The notes below the pieces were generated by a model, which worked only from the letters and a program-made list of their open reading frames with translations, made no database searches and was not told the DNA's origin. A stretch of DNA of 5,862 nt from Phycisphaeraceae bacterium (GTDB taxonomy: Bacteria; Planctomycetota; Phycisphaerae; Phycisphaerales; Phycisphaeraceae): assembly GCA_029260695.1 (NCBI GenBank), contig JAJDCT010000400.1:1-5862 (forward strand), given 5' to 3'. Position numbers and translations under genes: made by a program. Positions 5,631-5,862 of this stretch are shown in pieces. The first letter of the stretch is position 1. The number at the start of each line of letters is the position of its first letter.

Positions 5631-5862
5631 TTGACTTCAGACTCATCAAACCAGCACCGTGAACACGCCGAGGGGAAAACCGCCCGCTGTGCCGTGCTTA
5701 CGATCAGTGACACCCGCATCGCCGAGACCGACGCCGGCGGCAAGGCCATCATCGAATTACTCCGGGGGGCCGGCCACACCGTCAGCGACTACACACTCGT
5801 CAAAGACGAGCCCACCCAGATCGAAGCCCAACTCAACACCTGGCTCACCCCCCCCCGCCAGA
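5631..5862 (+). CDS. moaB: MoaB/Mog family molybdenum cofactor protein, 5' part
   Basis: The first 77 residues of a MoaB/MogA-type protein, cut by the window edge; the family is usually about 160-180 residues. These cytosolic proteins adenylylate molybdopterin before metal insertion in molybdenum cofactor synthesis. After a polar N-terminal extension (1-18), the fold starts with the strand AVLTISDTR (21-29), followed by DAGGKAIIELL (34-44), the family's nucleotide-side helix, then GHTVSDYTLVKDEP (48-61) and an amphipathic helix (62-72). The frame has a stop at 5592-5594 and no ATG or GTG before the conserved region, so TTG at 5631, backed by AGGA, is the only sensible start. A run of nine C (5848-5856) lies near the cut edge. 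Choice between the names moaB and mog cannot be made without the C-terminal half. Confidence 0.9.
   Translation, partial: MTSDSSNQHREHAEGKTARCAVLTISDTRIAETDAGGKAIIELLRGAGHTVSDYTLVKDEPTQIEAQLNTWLTPPRQ

Overview
The window is GC-rich, with tightly spaced genes. It holds five protein genes: four complete and one cut by the right edge. Gene content (a large intracellular-looking GH35 beta-galactosidase, a six-helix membrane protein, a TTG-started MoaB), frequent TTG starts, patchy Shine-Dalgarno use and C-rich spacers suggest a planctomycete-like bacterium, perhaps Phycisphaerae. That placement is inferred from style and family resemblance and is not proven by a marker gene.

Layout from left to right. 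Positions 1-137 are a leader with a possible promoter. Positions 138-1001 (+) encode an unrecognised six-helix membrane protein with conserved-looking DE/HE and EE acidic motifs. It converges on 1190-1747 (-), an NADPH-dependent FMN reductase family flavoprotein, and the 188-base gap between them has a nested inverted repeat. The reductase diverges from 1861-2466 (+), a small exported protein rich in Pro, Thr, Asp and Glu and of unknown function. The 113-base divergent spacer carries a promoter for each gene: the reductase -10 box sits so close to its ATG that the mRNA should be leaderless, and the other -10 box lies inside a perfect dyad. A run of five C-tracts (a G-quadruplex motif on the minus strand) and a 13-base palindrome separate the exported-protein gene from 2576-5416 (+), the beta-galactosidase. 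A 214-base spacer follows, carrying a composite inverted repeat that looks like a dispersed intergenic element. Last is the 5' part of moaB (5631 onward, +), for molybdenum cofactor synthesis.

No shared pathway links all these genes. The beta-galactosidase may act on beta-galactosides inside the cell, the reductase supplies flavin redox chemistry, and MoaB belongs to cofactor synthesis. I see no defence system, CRISPR array, transposase, tRNA or rRNA. The most unusual material is in the non-coding DNA (G-quadruplex motif, composite repeat, promoter dyad) and in two low-complexity insertions in the GH35 enzyme, one encoded by a hairpin-rich palindromic segment.
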